Source: an uncultured Lachnospiraceae bacterium
GTDB taxonomy: Bacteria > Bacillota > Clostridia > Lachnospirales > Lachnospiraceae
Length of the DNA: 49,040 nt
Assembly (NCBI GenBank): GCA_902796425.1
Contig: CADBPC010000146.1
Location: forward strand, 1 to 49,040
Reading direction: 5' to 3'
Shown here: in pieces, positions 8,120 to 16,279 of the stretch
How positions within the stretch are numbered: position 1 is the stretch's first letter
Layout: every line of letters begins with the position of its first letter
Made by a program: the position numbers and the translations under genes
Notes under the pieces: generated by a model
Seen by the model: the letters and a program-made list of their open reading frames with translations, nothing else
Databases searched by the model: none
What the model was told of the DNA's origin: nothing

Positions 8120-8806
8120 ATGTATGTAAAGGATCATATGACGAAGAATCCGTATACCATCACAAAGGATACGGTCATCGCGAAGGCTCTGGAGATCATG
8201 GACAAGAACCATTTCCACCGCCTTCCCGTCGTGGACGCGGACGGAAAGCTGGAGGGACTTGTGACGGGCGGCCTTGTCGAGCAGACGAGCGGCGCCAACA
8301 ATACATCGCTTTCCATCTTTGAGCTCAACTATCTTCTGTCCAGAACGAAGGTCTCGGATATCATGATCCGCGACGTCAAGACCACGACCCAGGATGTTTT
8401 CCTTGAGGAAGCGGCGCAGCTGATGATCGACAATGAGATCGGCGTCCTGCCGGTTGTCGACGCTGACGGACGCGTCATCGGCATCATCACCGACAAGGAT
8501 GTGTTCCAGGCCTTCAATGACCTGATGGGCTACGGACAGAGGGGAACCCGCTTTGTCATTAACTGCGAAAACGTCCCCGGCTATTTTGTCGGAATCGCAA
8601 AGCTCTTTGCGGAAAACGACGCCAACCTTGATTCCCTCGCTGTTTACCATTCCGAGGAGAGAGGCGCCGAGGTCGTCATCAAGGCGACCGGCGAGGTCGA
8701 GGTAGAGCGTATGATGCAGGTCCTTCTGGACGGCGGCTATAACCTCACCGATGTTGTGCAGACGACAGCGGACGGTGAGATGAAAAGATATCCCATTCAC
8801 AAATAA
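8120..8806 (+). CDS. CBS-CBS-ACT domain regulatory protein
   Basis: A 228-aa soluble protein of AcuB-like architecture. It has two CBS domains (about residues 1-75 and 78-138), each with the HRLPVVDADG / GVLPVVDADG core strand, followed by an ACT domain (about 143-210; VPGYFVGIAKLFAENDANLDS-type start). CBS pairs bind adenine nucleotides and ACT domains often bind amino acids (family knowledge). The position 2 bp after livF, with GGGAGG before the ATG, makes it part of the liv transcript. A role as an amino-acid and energy sensor tied to branched-chain amino-acid uptake is inference; no effector or DNA-binding domain is present. Confidence 0.85.
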   Translation: MYVKDHMTKNPYTITKDTVIAKALEIMDKNHFHRLPVVDADGKLEGLVTGGLVEQTSGANNTSLSIFELNYLLSRTKVSDIMIRDVKTTTQDVFLEEAAQLMIDNEIGVLPVVDADGRVIGIITDKDVFQAFNDLMGYGQRGTRFVINCENVPGYFVGIAKLFAENDANLDSLAVYHSEERGAEVVIKATGEVEVERMMQVLLDGGYNLTDVVQTTADGEMKRYPIHK

Positions 8807-8837
8807 AACCTGAACAATCGGGAGGGCCTTCTGCAGC

Positions 8838-11800
8838 ATGGCGGTAGATCAGTTAAAGTATTATGCGGCTGACAGAAGACGGCGCATCGTCGTGGCTGAT
8901 GACGAGGCTGTCAACCGCGAACTTCTGGGCATGGTACTGGAGCAGGACTACGAGGTCCTGCATGCCTGTGACGGTACCGAGGCCCTGCAGATCATCCGGG
9001 AGAACAAGGATTCTGTTTCCCTTGTGCTTCTGGATCTGATGATGCCCGGAATGTCCGGGCAGGATGTGCTGCGCAGTTTAAAGGGCAGCTCCGACACCAG
9101 AAAGATTCCGGTCATTGTTGTCACCGCCGACCAGAGCGCGGAAATCGAGTGCCTGGAAATCGGCGCCATCGACTTCATTCCAAAGCCCTATCCTCAGGCG
9201 GGAGTCATCCTTGCGAGAATCCGCAGGACGATCGAACTCTCGGAGGACAGGGATACCATCCAGTCCACACAGACAGATCCCCTCACGGGTCTTTATAACC
9301 GCGAATTCTTCTACCGCTACGCAGTCCAGCACGATCTCTATGACAAAGAGACCGTGATGGACGCGGTTGTAATTGATATCAACCATTTCCACATGATCAA
9401 CGAGCGCTTCGGAAATGCGCGCGGAGACGAGGTCCTTCGCAGCATTGCGCACAGGATCAGCGAAGAGTTCGGCGCGGAGGATGCCATCATATGCCGCATG
9501 GAGGCGGACACCTTCCTTGTCTACTGCCCCCACCGCGAGGATTATGATGAAGCGCTGTTCAACATTTCCTCTGACTTTTCCGATGACGATTCGGCCCATA
9601 ACCCTGTCAGGATAAGGCTCGGCGTATACGGCGAAGTGGATAAATCCATTGTCATGGAGCGCCGCTTTGACAGGGCAAAGATGGCCGCGGATTCCGTCCG
9701 CAACAACCTGATCCGGCCGGTCGGATTCTATGACAGCACGCTTCACGAAAGAGAGCTCTACGCGGAGCGTCTGATCGGTGATTTCCCGGCGGCGATCCGT
9801 GAGCACCAGTTCGTTGTCTACTACCAGCCCAAATTTGATATCACGCAGGAAACAGCGTTCCTGTACGGCGCCGAGGCCCTTGTAAGGTGGATGCATCCCG
9901 AACTGGGCCTTGTCAATCCCGGCGTTTTTATCCCCCTGTTCGAGGACAACGGCCTTATCCAGAAGCTGGACCTTTATGTCTGGAACGAGGCCTCGCGCCA
10001 GATCGCGCAGTGGAAAAAGGACCTGGGGGTCAGTGTGCCCGTCTCTGTCAATGTTTCCCGCATTGACATGTACGATCCGAACCTTCCCGGAAAGCTCCTC
10101 GGCATCGTCGATGAAGCCGGGATATCGGCGCGCGATCTCCATCTTGAGATCACGGAGTCGGCCTATACACAGGAATCCGAGCAGATCATCGATATGACAG
10201 GGAGGCTCCGCCGCACCGGCTTTTACATTGAGATGGATGACTTCGGCACGGGGTATTCCTCGCTCAACATGCTGACCGATCTTCCGCTGGACGCAATGAA
10301 GCTGGATATGCAGTTTATCCGCAGGGCGTTCAAGGAAAACCGGGACACCAGGATGCTGGAGGTCATCATTGAAATCGCGGAGCGCCTCAAGGTTCCCACG
10401 ATCGCGGAAGGCGTTGAGACGGAGGAACAGGTCAGTGTACTCAGGGAATTAAAGTGCAATGCCGCGCAGGGCTTTTATTTCTCTAGACCTGTGCCGGCCG
10501 ATGAATTCGAGAAGTTCCTTCACAGCAAAAAGGCCGCTGACGAGGAGCAGGCCAGAAGGCTCGAAGACCTCGACCGGAAGGAGGTCTCCTCTGACGAGCC
10601 CGCTGAGGAAGAAGCATTACCCGCGAAAAAGATTCCCGCACAGGAACAGGGCATCCGCCTGCGCACCTTCAGCTATATCATGGCGATTGTTGCGTTTGTT
10701 GTATCCATGATGCTGTTCCTCTCGGATTATATGATCACGCGGCAGTACCACCGCATGGAGGATGCAAGCGAACGCTTTATGGCCGCAAAAGAGGCGGCCA
10801 CGAATCTTGAGGCCGGTTCGGATTATCTGACGGACCGCATCCGCCGGTATACGGTTACCGGAGATCCCGGGGCGGTCGCGGAATTTTTTGAAGAAGTAAA
10901 TGTCACAAGGCGCAGGGACAACGCGCTTGACAGCCTGCAGGAACTGACCGGGGAGGGCGACAGCGCCTATGAGAGTCTTGCAGCGGCGCTTGACTGGTCC
11001 AATGAGCTTCTGGTACGGGAATATCAGGCCATGAAGCTGACGCAGGAGGCATACGGGAACAGTGATGAGAGCATGCCGGATGTCGTCCGGCAGATAGAGC
11101 TGAGTCCGGACGAGCTGGCCATGACGGCGGAGCAGAAGAGGGATGAAGCCATCCGGCTGGTGTTTGACGAAGAATATCAGTCATACAAGGAGAAAATCAG
11201 GGAAAATGTCCGTCTGTGCACGGACCGTCTGATCGAGAATACACGAACTGCCCTGGCGGATGCGCAGGCCGGCCTTAACAGGGTCCTGTCGGCGCAGACC
11301 ATCCTCACGATACTGCTTCTTTTCCTCATTATCCTGGAAATCCTGTTCATCAGCGTCCAGGTGAGAAAGCCTCTGACCCGGATGGTTGCCCTTATGAAAA
11401 AGCAGGAGAAGGTGCCGCTCTCCGGCGTTGCCGAGCTCCAGTTTGTCACGCAGACCTATAATGAGATTCTGGAGGAGAACCACAGGTCGAGAGAACAGCT
11501 GACCTATGAGGCGACCCACGACGCACTGACAGGACTGTTCAACCGCAGCGCGTTTGAGATGTTCATGGATAACGTGGATGCGCAGCACATCGCCGTCATG
11601 CTGATCGACGTGGACGAATTCAAGACGATCAACGACACCTATGGGCATGACGTCGGCGACAGGGTCCTGCGCTATGTTGCAAAGATCCTGAAGCAGAGCT
11701 TCCGCTCCGTCGACGTCGTCTGCCGGTTCGGCGGCGATGAGTTTGTCGTCATCCTGACCCGTGCAGACAGCACCATGAAAGAGATGGTCATGAACAAGGT

Positions 11801-11978
11801 GGCCCATATCAACGGACTGCTGCAGAGCGGGGACGGCACTCTGCCGAAGACCTCCGTCAGCGTCGGCGTTGCATTTGCGGACAGAAAGAACCCGCAGAAC
11901 AACATCATGAAGGACGCGGATATGGCGCTCTACAGAGTAAAGGAAAGAGGCCGCTGCGGGTGCGAGGTCTTCGAATAA
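8838..11978 (+). CDS. REC-GGDEF*-EAL-TM-sensor-TM-GGDEF c-di-GMP turnover protein
   Basis: A 1046-aa multi-domain protein. Residues 16-130 form a receiver domain with Asp21/Asp22, phospho-acceptor Asp66, Thr96 and Lys116. Residues 146-300 form a GGDEF domain whose signature is degenerate (Met-Glu-Ala-Asp-Thr at 221-225). Residues 310-560 form an EAL domain with apparently complete catalytic residues (Glu346 in EAL, Asn405, Glu437, Asp467-Asp468, Lys488, Glu524, Gln544), so it should hydrolyse c-di-GMP. After an acidic linker come a membrane helix (about 611-630), a helical extracytoplasmic region (about 631-820) and a second helix (821-840). A C-terminal GGDEF domain follows with an intact GGDEF (965-969) and an inhibitory I-site RxxD (956-959), so it should also synthesise c-di-GMP. 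The ATG at 8838 has GGGAGGG upstream. It lies 31 bp after the CBS-ACT gene and is probably in the same operon. Confidence 0.92.
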   Translation: MAVDQLKYYAADRRRRIVVADDEAVNRELLGMVLEQDYEVLHACDGTEALQIIRENKDSVSLVLLDLMMPGMSGQDVLRSLKGSSDTRKIPVIVVTADQSAEIECLEIGAIDFIPKPYPQAGVILARIRRTIELSEDRDTIQSTQTDPLTGLYNREFFYRYAVQHDLYDKETVMDAVVIDINHFHMINERFGNARGDEVLRSIAHRISEEFGAEDAIICRMEADTFLVYCPHREDYDEALFNISSDFSDDDSAHNPVRIRLGVYGEVDKSIVMERRFDRAKMAADSVRNNLIRPVGFYDSTLHERELYAERLIGDFPAAIREHQFVVYYQPKFDITQETAFLYGAEALVRWMHPELGLVNPGVFIPLFEDNGLIQKLDLYVWNEASRQIAQWKKDLGVSVPVSVNVSRIDMYDPNLPGKLLGIVDEAGISARDLHLEITESAYTQESEQIIDMTGRLRRTGFYIEMDDFGTGYSSLNMLTDLPLDAMKLDMQFIRRAFKENRDTRMLEVIIEIAERLKVPTIAEGVETEEQVSVLRELKCNAAQGFYFSRPVPADEFEKFLHSKKAADEEQARRLEDLDRKEVSSDEPAEEEALPAKKIPAQEQGIRLRTFSYIMAIVAFVVSMMLFLSDYMITRQYHRMEDASERFMAAKEAATNLEAGSDYLTDRIRRYTVTGDPGAVAEFFEEVNVTRRRDNALDSLQELTGEGDSAYESLAAALDWSNELLVREYQAMKLTQEAYGNSDESMPDVVRQIELSPDELAMTAEQKRDEAIRLVFDEEYQSYKEKIRENVRLCTDRLIENTRTALADAQAGLNRVLSAQTILTILLLFLIILEILFISVQVRKPLTRMVALMKKQEKVPLSGVAELQFVTQTYNEILEENHRSREQLTYEATHDALTGLFNRSAFEMFMDNVDAQHIAVMLIDVDEFKTINDTYGHDVGDRVLRYVAKILKQSFRSVDVVCRFGGDEFVVILTRADSTMKEMVMNKVAHINGLLQSGDGTLPKTSVSVGVAFADRKNPQNNIMKDADMALYRVKERGRCGCEVFE

Positions 11979-12005
11979 ACAGCAGGTGCGGGGGCTTCGA
12001 ACAGG

Positions 12006-14210
12006 TCAGCGGCCTGCCAGAAGGGGCGTCAGGTCCCCGTCCGCAAGGACGGCCAGCTCCTGGGTCGCTCTCGAAAGAGCCGTATACAGCCGGCGCCGCC
12101 CCAAAAGATCATCCGGGTAGTTTACTGCATCCGCATCCGGCAGGATGACACGGTCAAACTCAAGTCCCTTTGCGTACAAAAGTGAAATAAGGAAAACACC
12201 GCTCTCCGGCAGTGCGTCCCTGCGGCGCAGTGCCGGAAGCTTTGTTATGGACGCTGTTTTTTCCAGGCTCCTGTCATCCGCGCAGATGACGGCGGTAAGG
12301 CCGCTTTCGGCTTCCTTTGCCTTACGGATGCATTCGCAGAGGGCTTCGGCGTACTCCGCGTGCCGGTTGAAGGCGCGGATCACGGGAGGAGTGCCCGGCC
12401 GCTGCACGGAGTTTATGAGAATCTGCCGGTCCTTCGGAAGAAGACCCGCAAAGAGATCCGTTATCTCCGGCGATGAGCGGTAGCTCGTGTTGAGATCATG
12501 GCGCGCGACCGCAGCGCCCTTTCCGGCACCTTTTCCAGTGCCCTTTCCGGCCCCTTTCCCCGCGCCCTGCGCGCTCAGATCCCCTTCAAAGAGCGAAACA
12601 ATGTCCGCGAAGGTCGCGGTTCCCTCCCGGATCGACTGGAATTCATCTCCCAGCATGATAAAGTGGGCGTTTATAAAGTACTTCTTCAGGATCATCAGCT
12701 GCGAGAGAGTATAATCCTGCACCTCGTCGATCAGACAAAAACGTGCGTTTCTCTCACACTCACCGGTCAGCGCCATCTTCAGATAGTACCATTCCTGGCG
12801 GGAAATACGGTCCCTTGAAAGGAGCCTTGTCCCGATCCGGCTGATGTTCAGCCAGCTGCATTTGCGGATCGCCTGGAACGCACCGCCGTAGGAGTTCTGG
12901 ATCCGGTTCTCCTCTTTGCTGTCCGTGGTGCCCTTCGGTGCTTCATCCTCTTTTGTAAAGCGCTCGCGGCGCCGGATGGAGCGCTTTGCGGCCTCCAGCA
13001 TCTCGTCGATCACGACCTGGATCAGCCGGATTCCCGTCGGCAGGTGCGAAAACCGCCCGATGAGGGAAGCGATCGCGGATGCGGACAGCACGGTAAAGTT
13101 CCCCTGTCTGACGGGCAGGAGGTCCTCCTTTGTCAGGGTGAGGGAGGAAAGGAGCGCGTCAATCTTCTTAAGACTCTCCGGGTCAGGAGAGTCCCCGTCA
13201 TCGCCCCGCCCCGGGACGCCCGCCGCATCGAGAAACTCTGTAAAGGTCAGCGTGACCGGATTGTGCTCGCCCATATCCGGCAGGACATCGTCGATATATT
13301 GCCGGAAAACAGGGTTGACCGTGATCAGGTACACATCCTGGGGACGCAGATTTCCCCTCTGCCTGTAGAAAAGATAGGCAAGGCGCTGCAGAAGGACAGA
13401 GGTCTTGCCACTCCCCGCGATGCCGGAGGTCAGCATGACCGGAACGTCCGGATAGCGGATAATCTCGTTCTGCTCACTCTGGATCGTTGCGGTAATCGCC
13501 TGCAGCTTTGCGCTCCTTTGCCTTGACAGGGAGGCGATAAGAAGCGGGTCCTCGATGGCGATGCTGGTGTCAAAATAAGACCGGAGTCTGTCCCGTACAA
13601 GGTCAAACTGCCTCCGCAGCAAAAGCTCCACTTCGATTCTCCTGCCGTCGACCTCATAGGAGGTGCGCCCGTTCTGCTGGTTATAGTAGGTCTCGGCGAT
13701 GGGAGAGCGCCAGTCGATGACCAGCGGGTCATACCCGTTTTCCGAAGCCTCGGCGACGCCGATATAATAGCTCTCGGGTTCATCCTCCCCGTCGAACTTC
13801 AGGATAACCCGCGCAAAATACGGCTTCTCCAGAAGCTTTTTTATCCGGACAAGCTTTTCCTGCGCCGAGTCGCTCTCGATATTATAGAGATCAATGACAT
13901 GGTTCATGACCTCGAACTCGATGTACGTCTCCATCGTGTCCGTGCTGCTGTCAAAATTCAGGGAGAGACTGTCCCTGATATCGCGCTTCTCCTCCGGGAC
14001 CTTCTCCGAGAGCTCGTGAACCCTCCGGGAAAGCGCGTCCCGCATATCCTCAAGCCTTGCATAAGTACGGGAAAGATGGGCCTGCTCGCCGGCAAACTCA
14101 GGATCCGCAGGAGTACCCCTGCCTGCCTCGGCATCCATGCTCTGTGCTGAACGGTTATCAAATCTCTGTGCTGCAGAGATATCAAATTCGGGACCGGATA
14201 AATCGGACAT
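12006..14210 (-). CDS. helD: UvrD/Rep-family helicase HelD (RNA-polymerase recycling ATPase)
   Basis: A 734-aa superfamily-1 helicase-like ATPase of the Gram-positive HelD type, which frees stalled RNA polymerase (family knowledge). An N-terminal coiled-coil arm (about residues 40-75) is followed by Walker A GIAGSGKT (263-270), motif II IDEVQD (494-499), motif III GDEFQS (521-526), motif IV YRSSPE (577-582), motif V KGLEFD (681-686) and motif VI LYTALSRA (708-715). The chosen start, 14210, has GTGAGG 7 nt upstream; an in-frame GTG at 14264 would add 18 residues without a ribosome-binding site. Between motifs III and IV there is an odd low-complexity insert of Gly-Lys-Gly repeats (549-566). 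It is convergent with the c-di-GMP gene, leaving only 27 bp between stops. Confidence 0.88.
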   Translation of the reverse strand: MSDLSGPEFDISAAQRFDNRSAQSMDAEAGRGTPADPEFAGEQAHLSRTYARLEDMRDALSRRVHELSEKVPEEKRDIRDSLSLNFDSSTDTMETYIEFEVMNHVIDLYNIESDSAQEKLVRIKKLLEKPYFARVILKFDGEDEPESYYIGVAEASENGYDPLVIDWRSPIAETYYNQQNGRTSYEVDGRRIEVELLLRRQFDLVRDRLRSYFDTSIAIEDPLLIASLSRQRSAKLQAITATIQSEQNEIIRYPDVPVMLTSGIAGSGKTSVLLQRLAYLFYRQRGNLRPQDVYLITVNPVFRQYIDDVLPDMGEHNPVTLTFTEFLDAAGVPGRGDDGDSPDPESLKKIDALLSSLTLTKEDLLPVRQGNFTVLSASAIASLIGRFSHLPTGIRLIQVVIDEMLEAAKRSIRRRERFTKEDEAPKGTTDSKEENRIQNSYGGAFQAIRKCSWLNISRIGTRLLSRDRISRQEWYYLKMALTGECERNARFCLIDEVQDYTLSQLMILKKYFINAHFIMLGDEFQSIREGTATFADIVSLFEGDLSAQGAGKGAGKGTGKGAGKGAAVARHDLNTSYRSSPEITDLFAGLLPKDRQILINSVQRPGTPPVIRAFNRHAEYAEALCECIRKAKEAESGLTAVICADDRSLEKTASITKLPALRRRDALPESGVFLISLLYAKGLEFDRVILPDADAVNYPDDLLGRRRLYTALSRATQELAVLADGDLTPLLAGR
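12513..12566 (-). repeat. in-frame GKGA/GKGT micro-repeat inside helD
   Basis: About 18 codons encode (G-A/T-G-K)n, residues 549-566 of HelD. On the + strand the DNA is a run of CCCTTTCCGGCA-like 12-bp units. It falls on a surface loop between helicase motifs III and IV, so expansion or contraction in steps of four codons would keep the frame. Confidence 0.7.
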
Positions 14211-14275
14211 AATAAACCTCACCGGGCCTGCACGGGAATGCAGCGCCATTTCTGTAAACAACACTGTAAAAATTA

Positions 14276-14284
14276 ATTATACCA
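14276..14284 (-). promoter_or_regulatory. extended -10 promoter of helD
   Basis: On the minus strand TGGTATAAT (TG, one base, then perfect TATAAT at 14281-14276) lies about 65 bp before the helD start. The -35 is poor, as is allowed for extended -10 promoters. Transcription would start near 14269. Confidence 0.5.
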
Positions 14285-14393
14285 TGAGATGAACAGAGCG
14301 GGATGACCGGCGCTCGTAAAAATGTGAGACTGCAGATAATGAATTCAGAATAAAGCTAAATATTACGAAAATAGAATTAATTGTAAATAAAGA

Positions 14394-14422
14394 TTGACAC
14401 TTTGCGTTGCAGAAGATATGAT
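14394..14422 (+). promoter_or_regulatory. near-consensus sigma-A promoter (candidate small RNA)
   Basis: TTGACA (14394-14399), a 17-bp spacer and TATGAT (14417-14422) make one of the best core promoters in the window. It points right, away from helD and towards the 3' end of hipA, and no protein-coding gene follows on this strand. Confidence 0.7.
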
Positions 14423-14437
14423 GTGTACATAAAACAA

Positions 14438-14515
14438 AGGAGGTACAGTCCAACAAAAACATAAAGGTCCAAAGAACCATAATCCGATAAAAATAAATAC
14501 AGGAGGTACAGTCCA
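14438..14515 (+). repeat. 15-bp direct repeat AGGAGGTACAGTCCA, two copies
   Basis: The copies at 14438-14452 and 14501-14515 are identical. Each begins with a full anti-16S match (AGGAGG). Only the second is followed by a start-like codon (TTG at 14516). The near-perfect conservation amid otherwise unrelated AT-rich sequence suggests a binding site or duplicated module. Confidence 0.75.
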
Positions 14516-14530
14516 TTGGCAAATGAATTC

Positions 14531-14570
14531 AGATAAGCCCTGACGGTGAAAGAACCGGCAGGGCTTATCT
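14531..14570. terminator. strong hairpin, terminator of the candidate small RNA and/or hipA
   Basis: AGATAAGCCCTG (14531-14542) pairs perfectly with CAGGGCTTATCT (14559-14570), and inside it CGGT pairs with ACCG around GAAAGA. Only short T runs flank it on either side, so it may act in both directions: ending the rightward transcript from 14394 and the leftward hipA transcript, whose stop is at 14642. Confidence 0.6.
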
Positions 14571-14593
14571 TATGCGCGTCCGAAGGTCGCGAG

Positions 14594-14610
14594 TGCATCC
14601 GCAGGATGCA
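14594..14610. terminator. small hairpin downstream of hipA
   Basis: TGCATCC (14594-14600) pairs with GGATGCA (14604-14610) around GCA, 32 bp past the hipA stop. The palindrome CCTGCGCAGG (14632-14641) directly abuts the stop codon. No T tract is present, so its role is uncertain. Confidence 0.35.
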
Positions 14611-14641
14611 TACTGTCGGCATGACTCATTGCCTGCGCAGG

Positions 14642-15922
14642 TCAGCTGCATGCGGCGATTCCGCCGCTCTGCAGAATTTTCTGCTCAAGGAGTCCGGCAT
14701 CCTTAAATCCCAGTTCACCCAGCGCTGCGGCGGATTCATGCAGGGCAGGAAGGAACCGGTCCGCCATCTCATCAAAGTATTTCATTGCCATGCGCTCGCC
14801 GATTCCGGCTTCGGCAGCGGCCCTTCGGAACGAATCCCGGCGGATGTCATCGAGCAGCAGGTCACCGCCTATACGGAAGGCCATGTTCCGGGTGCTGCTC
14901 TCGTAAACGGCTGTACTGACAATATCGTAGGAGGGAGCAAGATGCACGCTCCTGAGTGTCGGATCGTAAAGAAGCGAGAAATTCTTTACATGGGCGTCCG
15001 TATTTCCGATCAGATAATTAAAGACAATAATTTCCCAGAGCTTCAACTGGTCGCGGATCGGGTCTGCAGAGTTGTTTCGCAGAAGGTCAAACATTCTTTT
15101 CAAATAGTTGTCATGTCCGGTTTCATATTTTTCCGAAGCAGGTATTCCCATTGCCTGGGCGAAATCCTCCTGATGCAGGCGAAGAGGGCATCGCAGCCCG
15201 TCTACGATCCTTCCCTTTTCGGACACGGCGCGGTCATATCGTTTCGTCGCAAAGAGAATCTCCTCTTCTGATCCGCCGCCTGTGTCAATGATGAAGCTTT
15301 CCGGAACCGTTATCCCGCATTTCTGTGCAGTCATAAGACACAGCTGTTCGTTCAGTACGATCCTGTTAAGCCTTACGTGACTCTGCTTTACGATATGAGT
15401 GCTCGGAGCCGTACCCTTCGGAAGATACCAGGCCCGGGAAGCCGGGTCATAGTAAAGGCCGACCTTCCCGGATGCGCCGGTCAGTGACAGGTGCGTATTC
15501 ATGACGATCTCGGCAGATTTGGAAACGCCCTCCTGCGCCAGCGCCTTCAGCTGAGCCATGTCAATCTTCTCATAAGAGGCGACGGCGCCATCCCCCGGCG
15601 CTTCTATCTGAACCGCTCCGAGGCATTCTCTTCCAAGCTTCGCAAGAATCGAAAGGTAGTCCCTTTCATCCAGATGCAACCGCGAGGCGATCGTCTTCCG
15701 CGTAAAGCCCTCCGGCAGCAGTCCGTCAAAAAAGGTCTCCGTTTCCGCTGCCGTAAAGGCAGCCTTCTGAAGCGGCAGACCTATCGAGACAGGTCTTGGA
15801 TTTTCGCTGTCAAGATAAGCCGGATCATAGGAAAAACGGGCCGATCCGGAGTCGTCCCCGGAGATTCTGCCGATAAAGACCATCCGGCCGTCTCTTTCGA
15901 TTTTTACAATGTATTCGTTCAT
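14642..15922 (-). CDS. hipA: HipA family serine/threonine kinase toxin
   Basis: A 426-aa toxin kinase of a type II system. In E. coli HipA phosphorylates glutamyl-tRNA synthetase and induces persistence (family knowledge). Visible features are the N-terminal subdomain with the family motif GLLPEGFTR (67-75), the flexible Gly/Ser loop HLSLTGASGKVGLYY (144-158) with Ser151 as a possible autophosphorylation site, Lys179, the catalytic loop IGNTDAHVKNFSLL (305-318) with Asp309 and Asn314, and the metal-binding Asp333 in LAPSYD. It appears complete and active. It follows hipB with a 4-bp gap, the usual antitoxin-first order. The target in this organism is unknown. Confidence 0.9.
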   Translation of the reverse strand: MNEYIVKIERDGRMVFIGRISGDDSGSARFSYDPAYLDSENPRPVSIGLPLQKAAFTAAETETFFDGLLPEGFTRKTIASRLHLDERDYLSILAKLGRECLGAVQIEAPGDGAVASYEKIDMAQLKALAQEGVSKSAEIVMNTHLSLTGASGKVGLYYDPASRAWYLPKGTAPSTHIVKQSHVRLNRIVLNEQLCLMTAQKCGITVPESFIIDTGGGSEEEILFATKRYDRAVSEKGRIVDGLRCPLRLHQEDFAQAMGIPASEKYETGHDNYLKRMFDLLRNNSADPIRDQLKLWEIIVFNYLIGNTDAHVKNFSLLYDPTLRSVHLAPSYDIVSTAVYESSTRNMAFRIGGDLLLDDIRRDSFRRAAAEAGIGERMAMKYFDEMADRFLPALHESAAALGELGFKDAGLLEQKILQSGGIAACS

Positions 15923-15926
15923 CGCT

Positions 15927-16148
15927 TTATGAGAGTTCTCCTCTGGAATCCAGACTGCAGTCCAGGCCGAGCAGATTGGAAAGGAAAAGTGCCTTTCCCA
16001 GCTCAGTCGTGCTCTTTCCGTTTTCGAGATCGGATATGAAGCTTACGCTCAGTCCGCTGAACTCGGCAAGAAAAGCCTGCGTGTAATGAAGGTCCTTTCG
16101 CCTCTGCCGCAGCGCCTTTCCAAAAGATACAGCATCCGTTATTTTCAT
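15927..16148 (-). CDS. hipB: HipB-like XRE antitoxin
   Basis: A 73-aa single-domain helix-turn-helix (XRE) protein; residues 6-62 form the HTH, with QAFLAEFSGLSVSFISDLENGK spanning the recognition helices. In this family it neutralises HipA and represses its own operon. It lies directly upstream of hipA. The ribosome-binding site is weak (AAAGG about 14 nt away). Upstream lie three palindromes and a strong promoter, annotated separately, which make autoregulation very likely. Confidence 0.88.
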   Translation of the reverse strand: MKITDAVSFGKALRQRRKDLHYTQAFLAEFSGLSVSFISDLENGKSTTELGKALFLSNLLGLDCSLDSRGELS

Positions 16149-16191
16149 CTTCAGTAAACCTTTTGTCCTTTATGTTAAGCCGCCCTGCTGA

Positions 16192-16279
16192 GCCGTACGG
16201 CGAAAAACGAGCCCCGGCTGGTAAAACTGAGCCGTACGGCGAAGAAAACCTGAACTGATTATAAATTAAGCCGTACGGC
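16192..16279. promoter_or_regulatory. three GCCGTACGGC operators of hipBA
   Basis: The perfect 10-bp palindrome GCCGTACGGC occurs at 16192-16201, 16231-16240 and 16270-16279, exactly 39 bp apart each time. All three are followed by GAA, and two are preceded by CTGA. No other copy was noticed in the window. The third lies inside the hipBA promoter spacer and the other two in its 5' leader. This is the expected pattern for an autorepressing XRE antitoxin. Confidence 0.85.

Larger units (their letters stand above)
14429..14573 (+). ncRNA. candidate small RNA between helD and hipA
   Basis: This is the span from the start predicted by the promoter at 14394-14422 to the end of the hairpin at 14531-14570. 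It is AT-rich, carries no ORF beyond a possible TTG-started hexapeptide (14516-14536, Met-Ala-Asn-Glu-Phe-Arg), and contains two identical 15-nt copies of AGGAGGTACAGTCCA (14438-14452 and 14501-14515) exactly 63 nt apart. A leader peptide or an mRNA remnant is the alternative. I do not recognise any known RNA family. Confidence 0.5.

Noticed and set aside
12040..13526. Plus-strand ORFs opposite helD
   Set aside because: Several frames of 75-160 aa are open on the non-coding strand because of high GC; HelD motifs on the minus strand are complete.
14277..14522. Minus-strand 81-aa hydrophobic ORF between helD and hipA
   Set aside because: No ribosome-binding site or family resemblance; it is open only because the 63-bp spacing of the direct repeats is a multiple of three, and it covers the helD promoter.
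14546..15271. Plus-strand 241-aa ORF opposite hipA
   Set aside because: It is antisense to the well-supported HipA kinase domain, with biased composition and no known motifs.
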